Shown in pieces: positions 23,589-31,569 of a stretch of DNA of 39,731 nt. Each line of letters starts with the position of its first letter. Position 1 is the stretch's first letter. The position numbers were made by a program, and so were the translations under genes. The notes below the pieces were generated by a model. It made no database searches. It was not told the DNA's origin and saw nothing but the letters and a program-made list of their open reading frames with translations. Source of the stretch: Eubacteriales Family XIII. Incertae Sedis bacterium (GTDB lineage: Bacteria; Bacillota; Clostridia; Peptostreptococcales; Anaerovoracaceae). The stretch lies in the NCBI GenBank assembly GCA_031266025.1, contig JAISBV010000090.1, positions 1 to 39,731 of the forward strand, in the 5' to 3' direction.

Positions 23589-24242
23589 TCACCCTTTTTG
23601 CGGCGCGGAACGGGCCGCGTAGATGCAGTAACCGCTTATAACGCATATCTCGCAGGACGAGCGCCGCGCCCGGCAGCACCCGCGCCCATGGAATATGAGA
23701 CTATGATGCGCCTCCGTCAAACGGGTCTTGGGCAACTTCTTCATAAGCGCCATTTCCGTTTTAAGTACATCCTTTTCATCGCAAAGTCCTATACGGTTGG
23801 CGACGCGAAACACATGGGTATCCACGGCGATGCGCTGCTGCCCGAAACCTACGGCCAAAACGACGTTGGCGGTCTTGCGTCCGACGCCCGGGAGAGCTGT
23901 AAGCGCGTCATAATCACACGGCGCGACGCCTCCGTAATCGGACGCGAGCACGGCGGCGAGAGCTTTTATGTTCTTAGCCTTCGTCCTGTACATCCCGAGA
24001 CGTTTCAGGATGCGCTGCAAATCCTCCTCGTCGGCCGCGGCGAGGGATATCGCGTCGGGATAGCGTCCGAAGAGTTCGGGAGACACGGCGTTGACGCTCT
24101 TGTCCGTCGTCTGCGCCGACAGCACCACCTTGACGATCAGTTCGAATATATTTTCATGGATCAACGCGCAACCCGCGTCGGGGTAAGCGGCAAGCAACAT
24201 ATTCAAAACTGTTACGCAATTTTTTTTCGATAATACATTCAT
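23589..24242 (-). CDS. nth: Endonuclease III
   Basis: This is a bifunctional DNA glycosylase/AP lyase that removes oxidised pyrimidines. The helix-hairpin-helix LPGVGRKTANVV lies at 117-128 with catalytic Lys123, and Asp141 is in VDTHVFRVANRIG. The iron-sulfur loop has the expected Cys-x6-Cys-x2-Cys-x5-Cys pattern at Cys190, 197, 200 and 206. Length is 217 residues. The start region has no strong ribosome binding site. It is first in a minus-strand run with the AEC permease, lgt and ychF, and diverges from the efflux operon. Confidence 0.97.
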   Translation of the reverse strand: MNVLSKKNCVTVLNMLLAAYPDAGCALIHENIFELIVKVVLSAQTTDKSVNAVSPELFGRYPDAISLAAADEEDLQRILKRLGMYRTKAKNIKALAAVLASDYGGVAPCDYDALTALPGVGRKTANVVLAVGFGQQRIAVDTHVFRVANRIGLCDEKDVLKTEMALMKKLPKTRLTEAHHSLIFHGRGCCRARRSSCEICVISGYCIYAARSAPQKG

Positions 24243-24269
24243 CAGTTTGTCTTTTTATGCAAATTTTAC

Positions 24270-24298
24270 TTGACATCCATCGGCGCCGGTTATAAACT
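24270..24298 (+). promoter_or_regulatory. Promoter of the efflux operon
   Basis: TTGACA (24270-24275) is followed 17 nt later by TAAACT (24293-24298), or 15 nt later by TATAAA (24291-24296). A TetR-type palindrome begins 10 nt past the -10. The -35 is a perfect match; the choice of -10 is open. Confidence 0.6.
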
Positions 24299-24307
24299 TA
24301 TACATGA

Positions 24308-24323
24308 CCGACCGGCGGGTCGG
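24308..24323. promoter_or_regulatory. TetR-type operator of the efflux operon
   Basis: CCGACC and GGTCGG form a perfect 6-bp inverted repeat around GGCG. GACCGACC/GGTCGGT-like palindromes just after the -10 are common targets of TetR regulators that sit in efflux operons. The tetR gene at 28823-29494, last in this operon, is the likely partner, giving autoregulation. Confidence 0.65.
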
Positions 24324-24358
24324 CGTGAAATTCAGCCGATATCGCAACCGGGCACAAC

Positions 24359-24429
24359 CCACGGCAGTCGCTGTGCCGTGGTATACAATAACGCATCAGC
24401 AGAAAAATTTCGAGTGTAGAAATTTTTCT
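24359..24429 (+). other. Two stem-loops in the efflux operon leader
   Basis: The first hairpin pairs CCACGGCA (24359-24366) with TGCCGTGG (24374-24381). The second pairs AGAAAAATTTC (24401-24411) with GAAATTTTTCT (24419-24429) around GAGTGTA, and its base can extend with CGCA and TGCG. No U-run follows directly beyond the stem's own T-tract. The leader is about 200 nt long, so an attenuation or stability role is possible. Confidence 0.6.
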
Positions 24430-24511
24430 TACATCTGTGCGTTTCAACGAAGCGGGGAACACTTAGTAGCGAAGTTATAATACCATACATTACGTAGAAA
24501 GGCAATGAACA

Positions 24512-25633
24512 ATGAGCACAAATGAAAACACCGGCGACGCTTTGATGACGGAAATACAGAAGCCGGCGCGACGGCGCGCAGGCAGGGCTTTGAAATGGAT
24601 CATCGTTGCTTTCGTGATAATCCTGCTCGCCATAGCGGCGTTTCGCATCGTATCGGACAGACTTACTCCGCATGAAGCGGCTGAGGAAGCCGCCGTCAAC
24701 GTCCGCGTCGCGACCGCCGTCATTACGGACATCAACAGCAATTCAATACTGACGGGGCGCTTGGAAGCCAAGGAAGAAGCTATCGTCATTCCCAAGATCG
24801 CCGGCGAGGTCACGCGCGTATACGCGGAGCTCGGCAAGAGGGTTTCAAAGGGCGACAGGCTGTTTGAACTGGACAGATCCCAGATGGCGACCTCTGTCAA
24901 TCAAGCGAAGATAGCGTATGATGACGCCTCCGTGAACTTGGAAAGAATGACCGTCCTGTACAATGAGGGCGCCGTCTCACTGCAGCAATACGAACAGGTG
25001 CAGACCGGTTACAATATGGCGCGCGAAGCGTACGCGGCAGCCTCCGACGCGATCGGCAACGCCACCGTCACGACGCCCATAGACGGATATATCACATCCG
25101 TGAACGTGAGTGTCGGCGGCTTGGCCTCGCAGGCTTCGCCCGCCGTCACCATATCAAACACGGACGAGCTCGAAATCAATACCGGCCTTTCCGAGAATAT
25201 GATCAACAAGGTCAAGGTCGGCGACACGGTCGAAATAAGGGTGAAATCGGTCTCGGAGACCGACTCGTTTGTGGGGACAGTAACGGCCCTCGCCCCCGCG
25301 CCGGCCGTAGGCTCGCTCACATATCCCATGGTTATCACGCTCGACGAGCCCGGAGATGCTGTGAAGCCCGGCATGTTCGCCGAGGTTATCATCTCGGCCG
25401 ACAAAACCGAGGGGGCGCTCGCCGTGCCCTCAAAGGCCGTGTTCATACACTCGGGGCGCCAGATGGTGATCACACTGGACGACGCGAACGCCGTCGTTCA
25501 GAACGAGGTGGTCACGGGCGTCGACAACGGCGAGATCATAGAAATCAAGAGCGGCCTGAGCGCGGGCGACCGCGTCGTCATGGAGGGGCAGTCTTATTTG
25601 AACGCTTCTTCTAAAGTAAACATCGTCGAATAA
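24512..25633 (+). CDS. RND efflux membrane fusion protein (HlyD/AcrA type)
   Basis: This protein links an RND pump to its export path. It has an N-terminal membrane anchor at about 29-45 (WIIVAFVIILLAIAAF) and no lipobox. The barrel-sandwich halves are GRLEAKEEAIVIPKIAGEVTRVY near 77-100 and ATVTTPIDGYITSVNVSVGG near 186-205, joined by a short coiled-coil hairpin (about 115-180, LERMTVLYNEGAVSLQQYEQ). The beta-barrel and membrane-proximal domains follow. Length is 373 residues. AAAGG stands 9 nt before the ATG. It is the first gene of an operon with the RND pump 33 nt downstream. No outer membrane factor is present, which suits a single-membrane or Firmicutes-type system. Confidence 0.95.
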   Translation: MSTNENTGDALMTEIQKPARRRAGRALKWIIVAFVIILLAIAAFRIVSDRLTPHEAAEEAAVNVRVATAVITDINSNSILTGRLEAKEEAIVIPKIAGEVTRVYAELGKRVSKGDRLFELDRSQMATSVNQAKIAYDDASVNLERMTVLYNEGAVSLQQYEQVQTGYNMAREAYAAASDAIGNATVTTPIDGYITSVNVSVGGLASQASPAVTISNTDELEINTGLSENMINKVKVGDTVEIRVKSVSETDSFVGTVTALAPAPAVGSLTYPMVITLDEPGDAVKPGMFAEVIISADKTEGALAVPSKAVFIHSGRQMVITLDDANAVVQNEVVTGVDNGEIIEIKSGLSAGDRVVMEGQSYLNASSKVNIVE

Positions 25634-25666
25634 TGTAACAAAAATGAACAGAAAGGCCGGCTTGTT

Positions 25667-28600
25667 ATGAGTTTTTCAAAAATAGCTGTAAAACGTCCCG
25701 TCACCACGATCATGCTCATGCTGATCATAGTAGTGCTCGGCGCCATTTCTTTCTCAAGACTGTCCATAGACCTTTTCCCCAAGCTTGAACTGCCTATCGC
25801 CATAGTCGTGGTGCAATACCCGAACGCCGCGCCGACAGAGGTCGAAACGATGCTCACGCGCCCCATCGAACAGCAGGTGGCGACGGTTGAAAACCTGAGC
25901 ACGCTCTCGTCCATGTCCATGGACAACATGTCCGTAATCATAGTTCAATTCGAGGCCGGTACGGATATGAATTTCGCCTGTCTGGATCTGAGGGAGGCCG
26001 TCGACCTGATCGGCGGATATCTGCCCGAGGACGCGACGGCGCCCATGATCATCGCCATGAACCCGGATATGATGCCTGTTTCCATGATCTACGCGTCGAG
26101 CGATCTGCCGCTCGCCGAGCTTCAGCAGCTCGTGGACGACGAGGTGCTGCCCGCCATCGAGCGCACGGAGGGCGTGGCCTCGGCCAGCACATTCGGAGGC
26201 CGTGAGAACGAGATCAGCATAGAGATCAATCAGGAGCGCTTGGCCGGATACAGGCTCACGCTCGCGCAGATCAGCCAGGTTTTGGCCGCCGAGAATATCA
26301 CGATGCCGAGCGGCGACGTGACGCGCGGCGAGCGCAAGCTCATCGTGCGCACCATGGGCGAATTTTCCTCCGTTGACGAGCTGTCGGCGCTTCCGATCGC
26401 TCTGCCGACGCGCGACGTGATCTATCTCGGAGATCTGGGCGCCATAGAGGAGCGTGAAAAGGAAATAAGTTCCATAGGCCGCATAGACGGAGTACCCGCC
26501 ATCGGCATCAACGTCACAAAGCAGACCATTTCCAACACCGTCGTCGTTTCGAGAGAGATTCACGAGGTGCTCGACCGACTCTCCGAAACGCATCCCGATC
26601 TGAACTTTTCCGTCGCTATGGATCAGGCGGACTTCATAAACCGCTCGATCAACAACGTGGCCGAAACCGCGATCATGGGCGTACTGCTCGCCATCATCGT
26701 CTGCTTCATATTCCTGCGCAACTGGGCGTCCACGATGATCATAGCCATATCCATACCAACGTCGATCATTGCCACATTCATATTGATGTATTTCGCCGGC
26801 ATCACGATGAACATACTCTCACTTTCGGGACTCGCCGTCGGCGTCGGCATGCTCGTCGACGACTCCATCGTCGTAATGGAAAATATATACAGACGACGAA
26901 GCGAGGGGCTGCCGGCCCCCGAGGCGTCCATGGACGGCGCGCGCGAGGTCACGATGCCCGTATTCGCGGCCACGATGACGAAGATAGCGGTATTCCTGCC
27001 CATCGTGTTCGTGGAAGGCATATCGTCCATGATATTCAAGGAATTCTCGTATACGATAGGATTCGCGCTGATATGCTCTCTCGTTGTGGCGCTGACCATA
27101 GTGCCGATGCTGTGCTCACGGCTCATGAAGATCGAAAACGTCAACGACACGTTCCTGTTTCGAGGACGCGTCCGCAAGATGCCGATACTGCCTGCGTTCG
27201 AGCGGGGTATCCGCGCAATGACCGAGGGCTACACGCAACTGCTGCGCTACTCGCTGTCGCACAGGAAGAGCGTTATCGCCGTATCCCTCACGCTGCTCAT
27301 ACTGTCGGCGACGCTGATCGGAATGGTCGGCGGCGTGCTTCTGCCGACGAGCGACGAAGGCAGTTTGACGATCGACGTCGAAATGCCTTACGGCACGACG
27401 CTCGGAGACGCGAACCGAACCGTCTCGGATATCGAAGCCTACGCGATGAATAATATCCCCGAGCTCACGAGCGTCGCCACGCAAATCGGCGGCGGCGGTC
27501 TTTTGAGCACGGGCGGCGCGAACACGTCGAGCCTGACCGTGAACCTCACGGATAAGGGGGAGCGAGACAGGAGCACATCCGACGTCGTGAAACAGATAGT
27601 CGACGACCTCTCGGGCGTGGTCGGCGCGCAGGTGACCGTGACGGAAACCTCATCCATGAGCATGTCCATGGGCGGCAGTCCGATCTCCGTATCCGTGCGG
27701 GGCGACGATCTCGACGAGCTCAGGCGCATTTCGGGCGATTTTGAAGAGCTGCTCCGCTCCGTACCCGGCACGATCAACGTCGAGAACAGCATGGAGGAGG
27801 GCAATCCCGAAATACAGGTGTATCCGGATCGCCGCAGCGCGGCCGTATACGGTCTCACGGCGTATCAAATCGCGCAGTCGCTGCGTTCGGCGCTTTCCGG
27901 AACGACGGCCACGAGGCTTAAAATGAACGGCGAGGAAATCGACGTCGTACTGTCCTTGAACGGCGAATACGGCGAGTCCGTCGAGAATATGATGCAGATC
28001 GAGCTGACCGCGCCCACGGGACAGACGGTTACGGTGGCGCAGGTGACCGACGTGGTATACGACAACTCTCCTGCGCAGATAAACCGCGAGGATCAGGTCA
28101 GGATCGCCACGATATCCTCAAGCGTGTCGGAACGCGACCTGCAGTCCGTATCCGGCGACATAGAACTCGCGCTTAACGCCTACGCTATGCCTGAGGGTTA
28201 TACGTGGAGCATGGGAGGCGAAACGGAGGAGATGATGGAGTCGTTCACGAGCCTGTTCTACGCGCTGCTGCTGTCCCTGCTGATCATATTCATGATACTC
28301 GCTTCGCAGTTCGAGTCGCTCATACAGCCCGTCATCATAATGCTCGCTATACCCTTTGCGCTGACAGGGGCTTTCTTGGCGCTGTTTATAACGAATACGC
28401 CGCTGTCCCTCGTGGCCTTCCTCGGTATTATAATGCTGTCAGGCATCGTAGTTAACAACTCCATACTGCTGATAGATTTTATAAATCAGAACAAGTCCGT
28501 TTACGACACGCGAGAAGAAGCCATAATCAACGCGGGACGCTTCAGGCTCAGGCCCATCATCATGACAAGCTTAACCACCTGTCTCGCCCTGCTGCCCCTT

Positions 28601-28816
28601 TCTCTCGGATTGGGTTCCGGCGCGGAGCTTCAGGCGCCTATGGGCATTACGGTCATAGGCGGATTGCTGTTCTCAACGATCATCACGCTCGTCATAGTAC
28701 CCGTGATCTATACGATAGTTGACGACCGCAGCGTGCGTTACAGGGATAAGCGCGCCGCGAAACGCCAAGCCAAACGCGAATTGTTGGAGGCGGCCGGTTT
28801 CATCCGAGCCGAATAG
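25667..28816 (+). CDS. RND family efflux pump (AcrB/SwrC-like)
   Basis: This is a proton-driven inner-membrane exporter of 1049 residues, the typical length, with the usual layout of 12 membrane helices and two large external loops. The N-terminal MSFSKIAVKRPVTTIMLML segment is the classic first helix. The proton relay pair Asp398-Asp399 is present in VGMLVDDSIVVMENIYRR. The helix-10 lysine of AcrB is replaced by Asn930 in GIVVNNSILLIDF, as is common in SwrC/YerP-like and other Gram-positive RND pumps. Codon use is visibly richer in G+C than in the catabolic locus. It follows the membrane fusion gene and precedes tetR by 6 nt. Likely substrates are hydrophobic or surfactant-like compounds; none can be named. 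Confidence 0.96.
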   Translation: MSFSKIAVKRPVTTIMLMLIIVVLGAISFSRLSIDLFPKLELPIAIVVVQYPNAAPTEVETMLTRPIEQQVATVENLSTLSSMSMDNMSVIIVQFEAGTDMNFACLDLREAVDLIGGYLPEDATAPMIIAMNPDMMPVSMIYASSDLPLAELQQLVDDEVLPAIERTEGVASASTFGGRENEISIEINQERLAGYRLTLAQISQVLAAENITMPSGDVTRGERKLIVRTMGEFSSVDELSALPIALPTRDVIYLGDLGAIEEREKEISSIGRIDGVPAIGINVTKQTISNTVVVSREIHEVLDRLSETHPDLNFSVAMDQADFINRSINNVAETAIMGVLLAIIVCFIFLRNWASTMIIAISIPTSIIATFILMYFAGITMNILSLSGLAVGVGMLVDDSIVVMENIYRRRSEGLPAPEASMDGAREVTMPVFAATMTKIAVFLPIVFVEGISSMIFKEFSYTIGFALICSLVVALTIVPMLCSRLMKIENVNDTFLFRGRVRKMPILPAFERGIRAMTEGYTQLLRYSLSHRKSVIAVSLTLLILSATLIGMVGGVLLPTSDEGSLTIDVEMPYGTTLGDANRTVSDIEAYAMNNIPELTSVATQIGGGGLLSTGGANTSSLTVNLTDKGERDRSTSDVVKQIVDDLSGVVGAQVTVTETSSMSMSMGGSPISVSVRGDDLDELRRISGDFEELLRSVPGTINVENSMEEGNPEIQVYPDRRSAAVYGLTAYQIAQSLRSALSGTTATRLKMNGEEIDVVLSLNGEYGESVENMMQIELTAPTGQTVTVAQVTDVVYDNSPAQINREDQVRIATISSSVSERDLQSVSGDIELALNAYAMPEGYTWSMGGETEEMMESFTSLFYALLLSLLIIFMILASQFESLIQPVIIMLAIPFALTGAFLALFITNTPLSLVAFLGIIMLSGIVVNNSILLIDFINQNKSVYDTREEAIINAGRFRLRPIIMTSLTTCLALLPLSLGLGSGAELQAPMGITVIGGLLFSTIITLVIVPVIYTIVDDRSVRYRDKRAAKRQAKRELLEAAGFIRAE

Positions 28817-28822
28817 AGATAT

Positions 28823-29494
28823 ATGGAAGACAGGGCGCGAAAAAAAGAGCAGATATTCAATGCAGCCTTCGATGAATTTCTCGCGAACGGCTATATGAAC
28901 GCGAGGATGTCGGGGATCGCCGCGCGCGTCGGACTCGCTAAAGCGACGCTGTACGAATATTTTGAGAGCAAGGAGCGGCTGTTTGACGAGCTGTTGCAAA
29001 CAAAGGTAGTCGGCCCTTATCTCTCCTTTGAAAAGCGTCTGGACAAAAATACTTCCTGCGCGGCGCGTATCCGCTGTTTTATGCGCATGGAGATGGATTT
29101 TTTCACCGATATTATGCGCGAGAGGTCTATGCCGCTCAATCTGCTGTTGCTGCTTAACGCCGAATTGGCGTCCAACGAGATGATCAAATCCGTTGCGCGA
29201 AACATCATATCCTCTAAATTTCGCGTGCTTTGCGGTCTGCTTGACGAGGGCATAGGGCGCGGCGAATTTCGCGAGGGCGATACGGCCACGATGGCGGCTT
29301 GCATGATAGGCGCGTTCAATCTATTCACCCTGCGCACATGCAAGACCGTCTCTTTCGATATACCCGTCCGATTCCCCGAATCCGACGAGTCCGAGGATCT
29401 GTTCTTCGAGATACTGTTCAACGGAATAAACGCGTCCGCAGAGAGCGCGGACGCCCGGCCCCTAAATAGCAATACCCCCCCCCGAACGTTTTAA
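28823..29494 (+). CDS. TetR-family regulator of the efflux operon
   Basis: This is a 223-residue TetR-type repressor. The helix-turn-helix covers about 26-47 (ARMSGIAARVGLAKATLYEYFESKE), followed by a diverse ligand-binding domain. It is 6 nt downstream of the RND gene and has only a weak ribosome binding site, so translational coupling is likely. It probably binds the palindrome at 24308-24323. Near the 3' end is a run of nine C residues (29475-29483) encoding the last few residues; slippage there would alter only the C-terminal tail and the stop position. Confidence 0.93.
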   Translation: MEDRARKKEQIFNAAFDEFLANGYMNARMSGIAARVGLAKATLYEYFESKERLFDELLQTKVVGPYLSFEKRLDKNTSCAARIRCFMRMEMDFFTDIMRERSMPLNLLLLLNAELASNEMIKSVARNIISSKFRVLCGLLDEGIGRGEFREGDTATMAACMIGAFNLFTLRTCKTVSFDIPVRFPESDESEDLFFEILFNGINASAESADARPLNSNTPPRTF

Positions 29495-29512
29495 CGTCTA
29501 TACAATAATCTC

Positions 29513-29548
29513 ATTACTGCTCAAATGTTCAATCAAGACTGCTCAAAC
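29513..29548 (+). repeat. Short dispersed repeat (full-length fragment)
   Basis: ATTACTGCTCAAATGTTCAA followed by TCAAGACTGCTCAAAC is a near-perfect consensus copy. ACTGCTCAAA occurs twice, 22 bp apart in the same orientation. It lies in the gap between convergent tetR and rqcP. Confidence 0.75.
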
Positions 29549-29556
29549 ACCGGCAT

Positions 29557-29799
29557 CTACATAATAACCTCATACATGGACGCCGCGTCCTCTTTACGCG
29601 TAGACTCGGTCAAAGCGAGCACCTTGACCTTTATTTCGCCGTTGCCGAAGCGAACGTGAACGGTATCGCCGACGCTGACCTCGGCGCCGGGCTTAGCCGT
29701 CCGCCCGTTAATAAGCACGCGCTCGCCGTCGCATGCCTCCTTGGCTATCGCGCGTCTCTTGATAAGGCGCGAGTTCTTCAAAAATTTATCTATCCTCAT
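29557..29799 (-). CDS. rqcP: RqcP/Hsp15-family S4-domain RNA-binding protein
   Basis: RqcP works with RqcH in ribosome-associated quality control, stabilising tRNA on stalled 50S subunits during alanine tailing. The 80-residue protein is one S4 domain: MRIDKFLKNSRLIKRRAIAKE at the start, GERVLINGRTAKPGAEVSVGDTV in the middle, and a lysine-rich strand. The start at 29799 is set by GGAGTGG about 7 nt upstream; a longer open frame to 29892 runs into the hup terminator. It lies downstream of the HU gene, the arrangement seen around yabO in many Firmicutes. Confident on family. Confidence 0.92.
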   Translation of the reverse strand: MRIDKFLKNSRLIKRRAIAKEACDGERVLINGRTAKPGAEVSVGDTVHVRFGNGEIKVKVLALTESTRKEDAASMYEVIM

Positions 29800-29833
29800 A
29801 AAATCCACTCCATACCGCGATATGTGTATCCGC

Positions 29834-29871
29834 GCATAAGAAAAGAACCGTTCCTCATAAGGAACAGTTCT
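29834..29871 (-). terminator. Terminator-like hairpin downstream of hup
   Basis: Read on the minus strand, AGAACTGTTCCT and AGGAACGGTTCT pair (one mismatch) around TATG and are followed by TTTCTTAT. It lies between hup and rqcP and would end or attenuate hup transcription before rqcP, allowing higher HU than RqcP levels. Confidence 0.65.
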
Positions 29872-29955
29872 GTCATGCTTGGCTCCGTTCAAGAATGACG
29901 GCGCCGAAAGCGCAGTTCAAAAAAACAAATCAAAGACGAATGAGTTTATTACGCA

Positions 29956-30013
29956 AACGGGTTCAATACCCGTTCGCAAGCTCCGGGCACGCGTACCCGC
30001 GCAGCTTGCTGCG
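29956..30013 (-). other. Two stem-loops between hup and rqcP
   Basis: AACGGGT (29956-29962) pairs with ACCCGTT (29968-29974). GCAAGCT (29976-29982) pairs with AGCTTGC (30003-30009), enclosing an inner CGGG/CCCG stem. The second structure contains the 20-bp sequence that recurs at 39631-39650. No U-run follows, so it is probably not a simple terminator; it may protect the hup message. Confidence 0.5.
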
Positions 30014-30020
30014 GAGCAGT

Positions 30021-30299
30021 TTATTTATTCACGGCGTCCTTAAGGGCCTTGCCCGCCTTAAACACGGGCGCCTTGGCCGCAGCTATTTTGATCTCTTGTT
30101 TGGGATTTCTCGGATTTCTCCCAAGCCTTTCTTTTCTGTCGCGCGTCTCAAATGTTCCGAATCCTATGAGTTGAACTTTTTCGCCTTTCACCAATGCGGC
30201 CTCAATGCCGGAAATCATCGCGTTCACCGCGACCTCAGCGTCCTTCTTGGTCAAACCGGCTTTTTCTGAGACACATGCTATCAATTCTGCTTTATTCAC
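30021..30299 (-). CDS. hup: HU-family DNA-binding protein
   Basis: HU bends and compacts DNA as a dimer. The 92-residue protein has the family core: [22 protein letters not shown] at the N-terminus, [21 protein letters not shown] (46-66), the signature with the DNA-binding arm and the intercalating proline, and a C-terminal [16 protein letters not shown]. Its start is GTG at 30299, with AAGGAGG about 9 nt upstream. A possible promoter lies at 30444-30416 on the minus strand (TTGACA, 17 nt, GAAAAT). It precedes rqcP. Confidence 0.97.
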   Translation of the reverse strand: MNKAELIACVSEKAGLTKKDAEVAVNAMISGIEAALVKGEKVQLIGFGTFETRDRKERLGRNPRNPKQEIKIAAAKAPVFKAGKALKDAVNK

Positions 30300-30482
30300 G
30301 AAATTAAACCTCCTTCAAAAAATAATTTCAGAGTACACTGCATTGTTGGCATATCACGAATTACGGAACACGTAGATGAAGCTCCAAGTCAATGCGTTCT
30401 TATTTGCCTCTTCACATTTTCCCATTTCTCAATTACTTTGTCAATAGTTTTAATGTTTTCTTTTAAAAAAATATCTTGCGTT
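30300..30482 (-). promoter_or_regulatory. hup upstream region with a possible promoter
   Basis: This 183-bp stretch holds no gene. On the minus strand TTGACA (30444-30439) and GAAAAT (30421-30416) are separated by 17 nt and could drive hup, about 115 nt upstream of its GTG. The -10 matches only 4 of 6. No other structure seen. Confidence 0.4.
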
Positions 30483-30762
30483 GTTACAGTTCACAGGTAT
30501 GCTGCAAACTAAAATATTAAATCGTTAAAATCCAACGAACGTCATTCCGGGCTTGTCCCGGAATCCATCTTACTGTTTTTGGATTCCGGGACAAGCCCGG
30601 AATGACGGTAAACTCCGACCGGCCATAGGCCGGGGAGTTTTCGCATGGCTCCTTCCTTCCGTTTGCATAAAGCGCAAACGGGGATAGGAGCGCAACAAAA
30701 TGAATGAACAATTCTCTATTTACATGCTCCGTCAACATACCTGTGAACTGTAACCTTGCGCT
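30475..30762. mobile_element. MITE-like element B with 19-bp perfect inverted ends
   Basis: The element spans 30483-30754 (272 bp). GTTACAGTTCACAGGTATG at the left is matched exactly by its reverse complement at 30736-30754. The flanks CTTGCGTT (30475-30482) and CTTGCGCT (30755-30762) agree at 7 of 8 positions, consistent with an aged 8-bp target duplication. Inside, 30541-30567 and 30580-30606 are perfect 27-bp inverted repeats, each itself a hairpin (ATTCCGGG/CCCGGAAT), as in element A. The first ~70 bp match element C. The short open frame inside has no recognisable product. Confidence 0.88.
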
Positions 30763-31014
30763 TGGTTACCGCTCAAGGGCAGACGCCGAACGAAGGTACA
30801 AATGTTGCTCAAGACGCAGTGGGTACCGGGCCGAAATATACTCTTTGAACGTAACGCCAAAAAAACAAAAAAAAGTTTAAAACGTTGCTAAAGCAACATA
30901 CAAATCCGTAAAAATGTGATACAATAGAGCGCGGATTCAACTACTCAAGAGTATATTCGACGGGAGACGGTGTGATGTTCGTGTGTACCGCTCCACGGGA
31001 AAGGAACGGCGCAC
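30763..31014 (+). promoter_or_regulatory. Upstream region of the lipoprotein/ABC operon with a possible extended -10 promoter
   Basis: No gene is seen in this 252-bp stretch. A degenerate repeat end, GGTTACCGCTCAAGGGC, starts at 30764, directly beyond element B. GTTGCTAAAGCAAC (30884-30897) is a small hairpin. TGATACAAT (30917-30925 by my count) is a good extended -10, with a weak CATACA 17 nt upstream, and could drive the gene at 31015. AAGGAA at 31001-31006 is the ribosome binding site. Confidence 0.4.
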
Positions 31015-31566
31015 ATGAATATTATACGCGTTTCGGCGTTTAGGAAATGTCGGAAAACATTATTAACATTTGAGTTGCCTTTTTTCCGTCTGATCGCGTT
31101 GACGTATTTCACGGTGATATTCCTGGCGGTCTGCACAGGCTGCGGCGGTACGCCCGAGGCTGATATTTCGGCGTACGGCGACGCGCCCATAGAGATTTCG
31201 GGGCTGACGAGCGAAGATTTCACCGTAACGCCGGGAGAATTGGCGGCGCTCGAATGCGTATCGCGTTCGGCGACGGGTGAAACCGCAAAGGCCGGAACTG
31301 TAAAGGCCGTCGGCCCGCTGCTCAACACATTTCTGGCCGATTACGGGAAAAACGCTTCAGACTTCAACAGGATACGCTTTATCGCGTCCGACGGATACCG
31401 AGTAGTTCTGCGGGATGAATACCTTACCGACTATGAGGTAGTGCTCTCGGTGGCAAGCGGACGCGAGCCTCTGCAGGAATCAGAAAGACCGCTGCGCATA
31501 TTGATACCGGAAGCTGAATCCGGCATGTGGGAATACGCTTGCATACGAATAGAATTTGTGGAATGA
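31015..31566 (+). CDS. Lipoprotein with molybdopterin-oxidoreductase-like domain (tentative)
   Basis: This small exported protein (183 residues) has a long N-terminal region with a hydrophobic core at about 23-40 and a likely lipobox ending at Cys43 (VCTGCGG; the residue at -3 is unusual). The remainder contains VKAVGPLLNTFLADYG (about 100-115), FNRIRFIASDGYRVVLRDEYL (about 120-141) and a C-terminal WEYACIRIEF. The 'asDGY.v.l' pattern resembles the small sulfite-oxidase-like molybdopterin-binding domain found beside metal or cobalamin importers; I recognise it only loosely and no cofactor cysteine ligand can be assigned. It precedes an ABC importer gene by 180 nt, most of which is a palindromic element. 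Confidence 0.6.
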   Translation: MNIIRVSAFRKCRKTLLTFELPFFRLIALTYFTVIFLAVCTGCGGTPEADISAYGDAPIEISGLTSEDFTVTPGELAALECVSRSATGETAKAGTVKAVGPLLNTFLADYGKNASDFNRIRFIASDGYRVVLRDEYLTDYEVVLSVASGREPLQESERPLRILIPEAESGMWEYACIRIEFVE

Positions 31567-31569
31567 CTG

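Noticed and set aside
29951-29975. GGGTTCAATACCC stem-loop resembling a tRNA T-arm
   Set aside because: No D-arm, anticodon arm or acceptor stem can be fitted around it; it is a simple hairpin downstream of hup.
30517-30738. 73-codon open frame inside element B as a transposase remnant
   Set aside because: It is only a reading of the palindromic hairpin region and shows no catalytic motif.
30756-31014. Possible cobalamin or molybdenum riboswitch upstream of the ABC-importer lipoprotein
   Set aside because: No B12-box-like core or Moco aptamer pattern could be recognised; only a small hairpin and a promoter-like -10.
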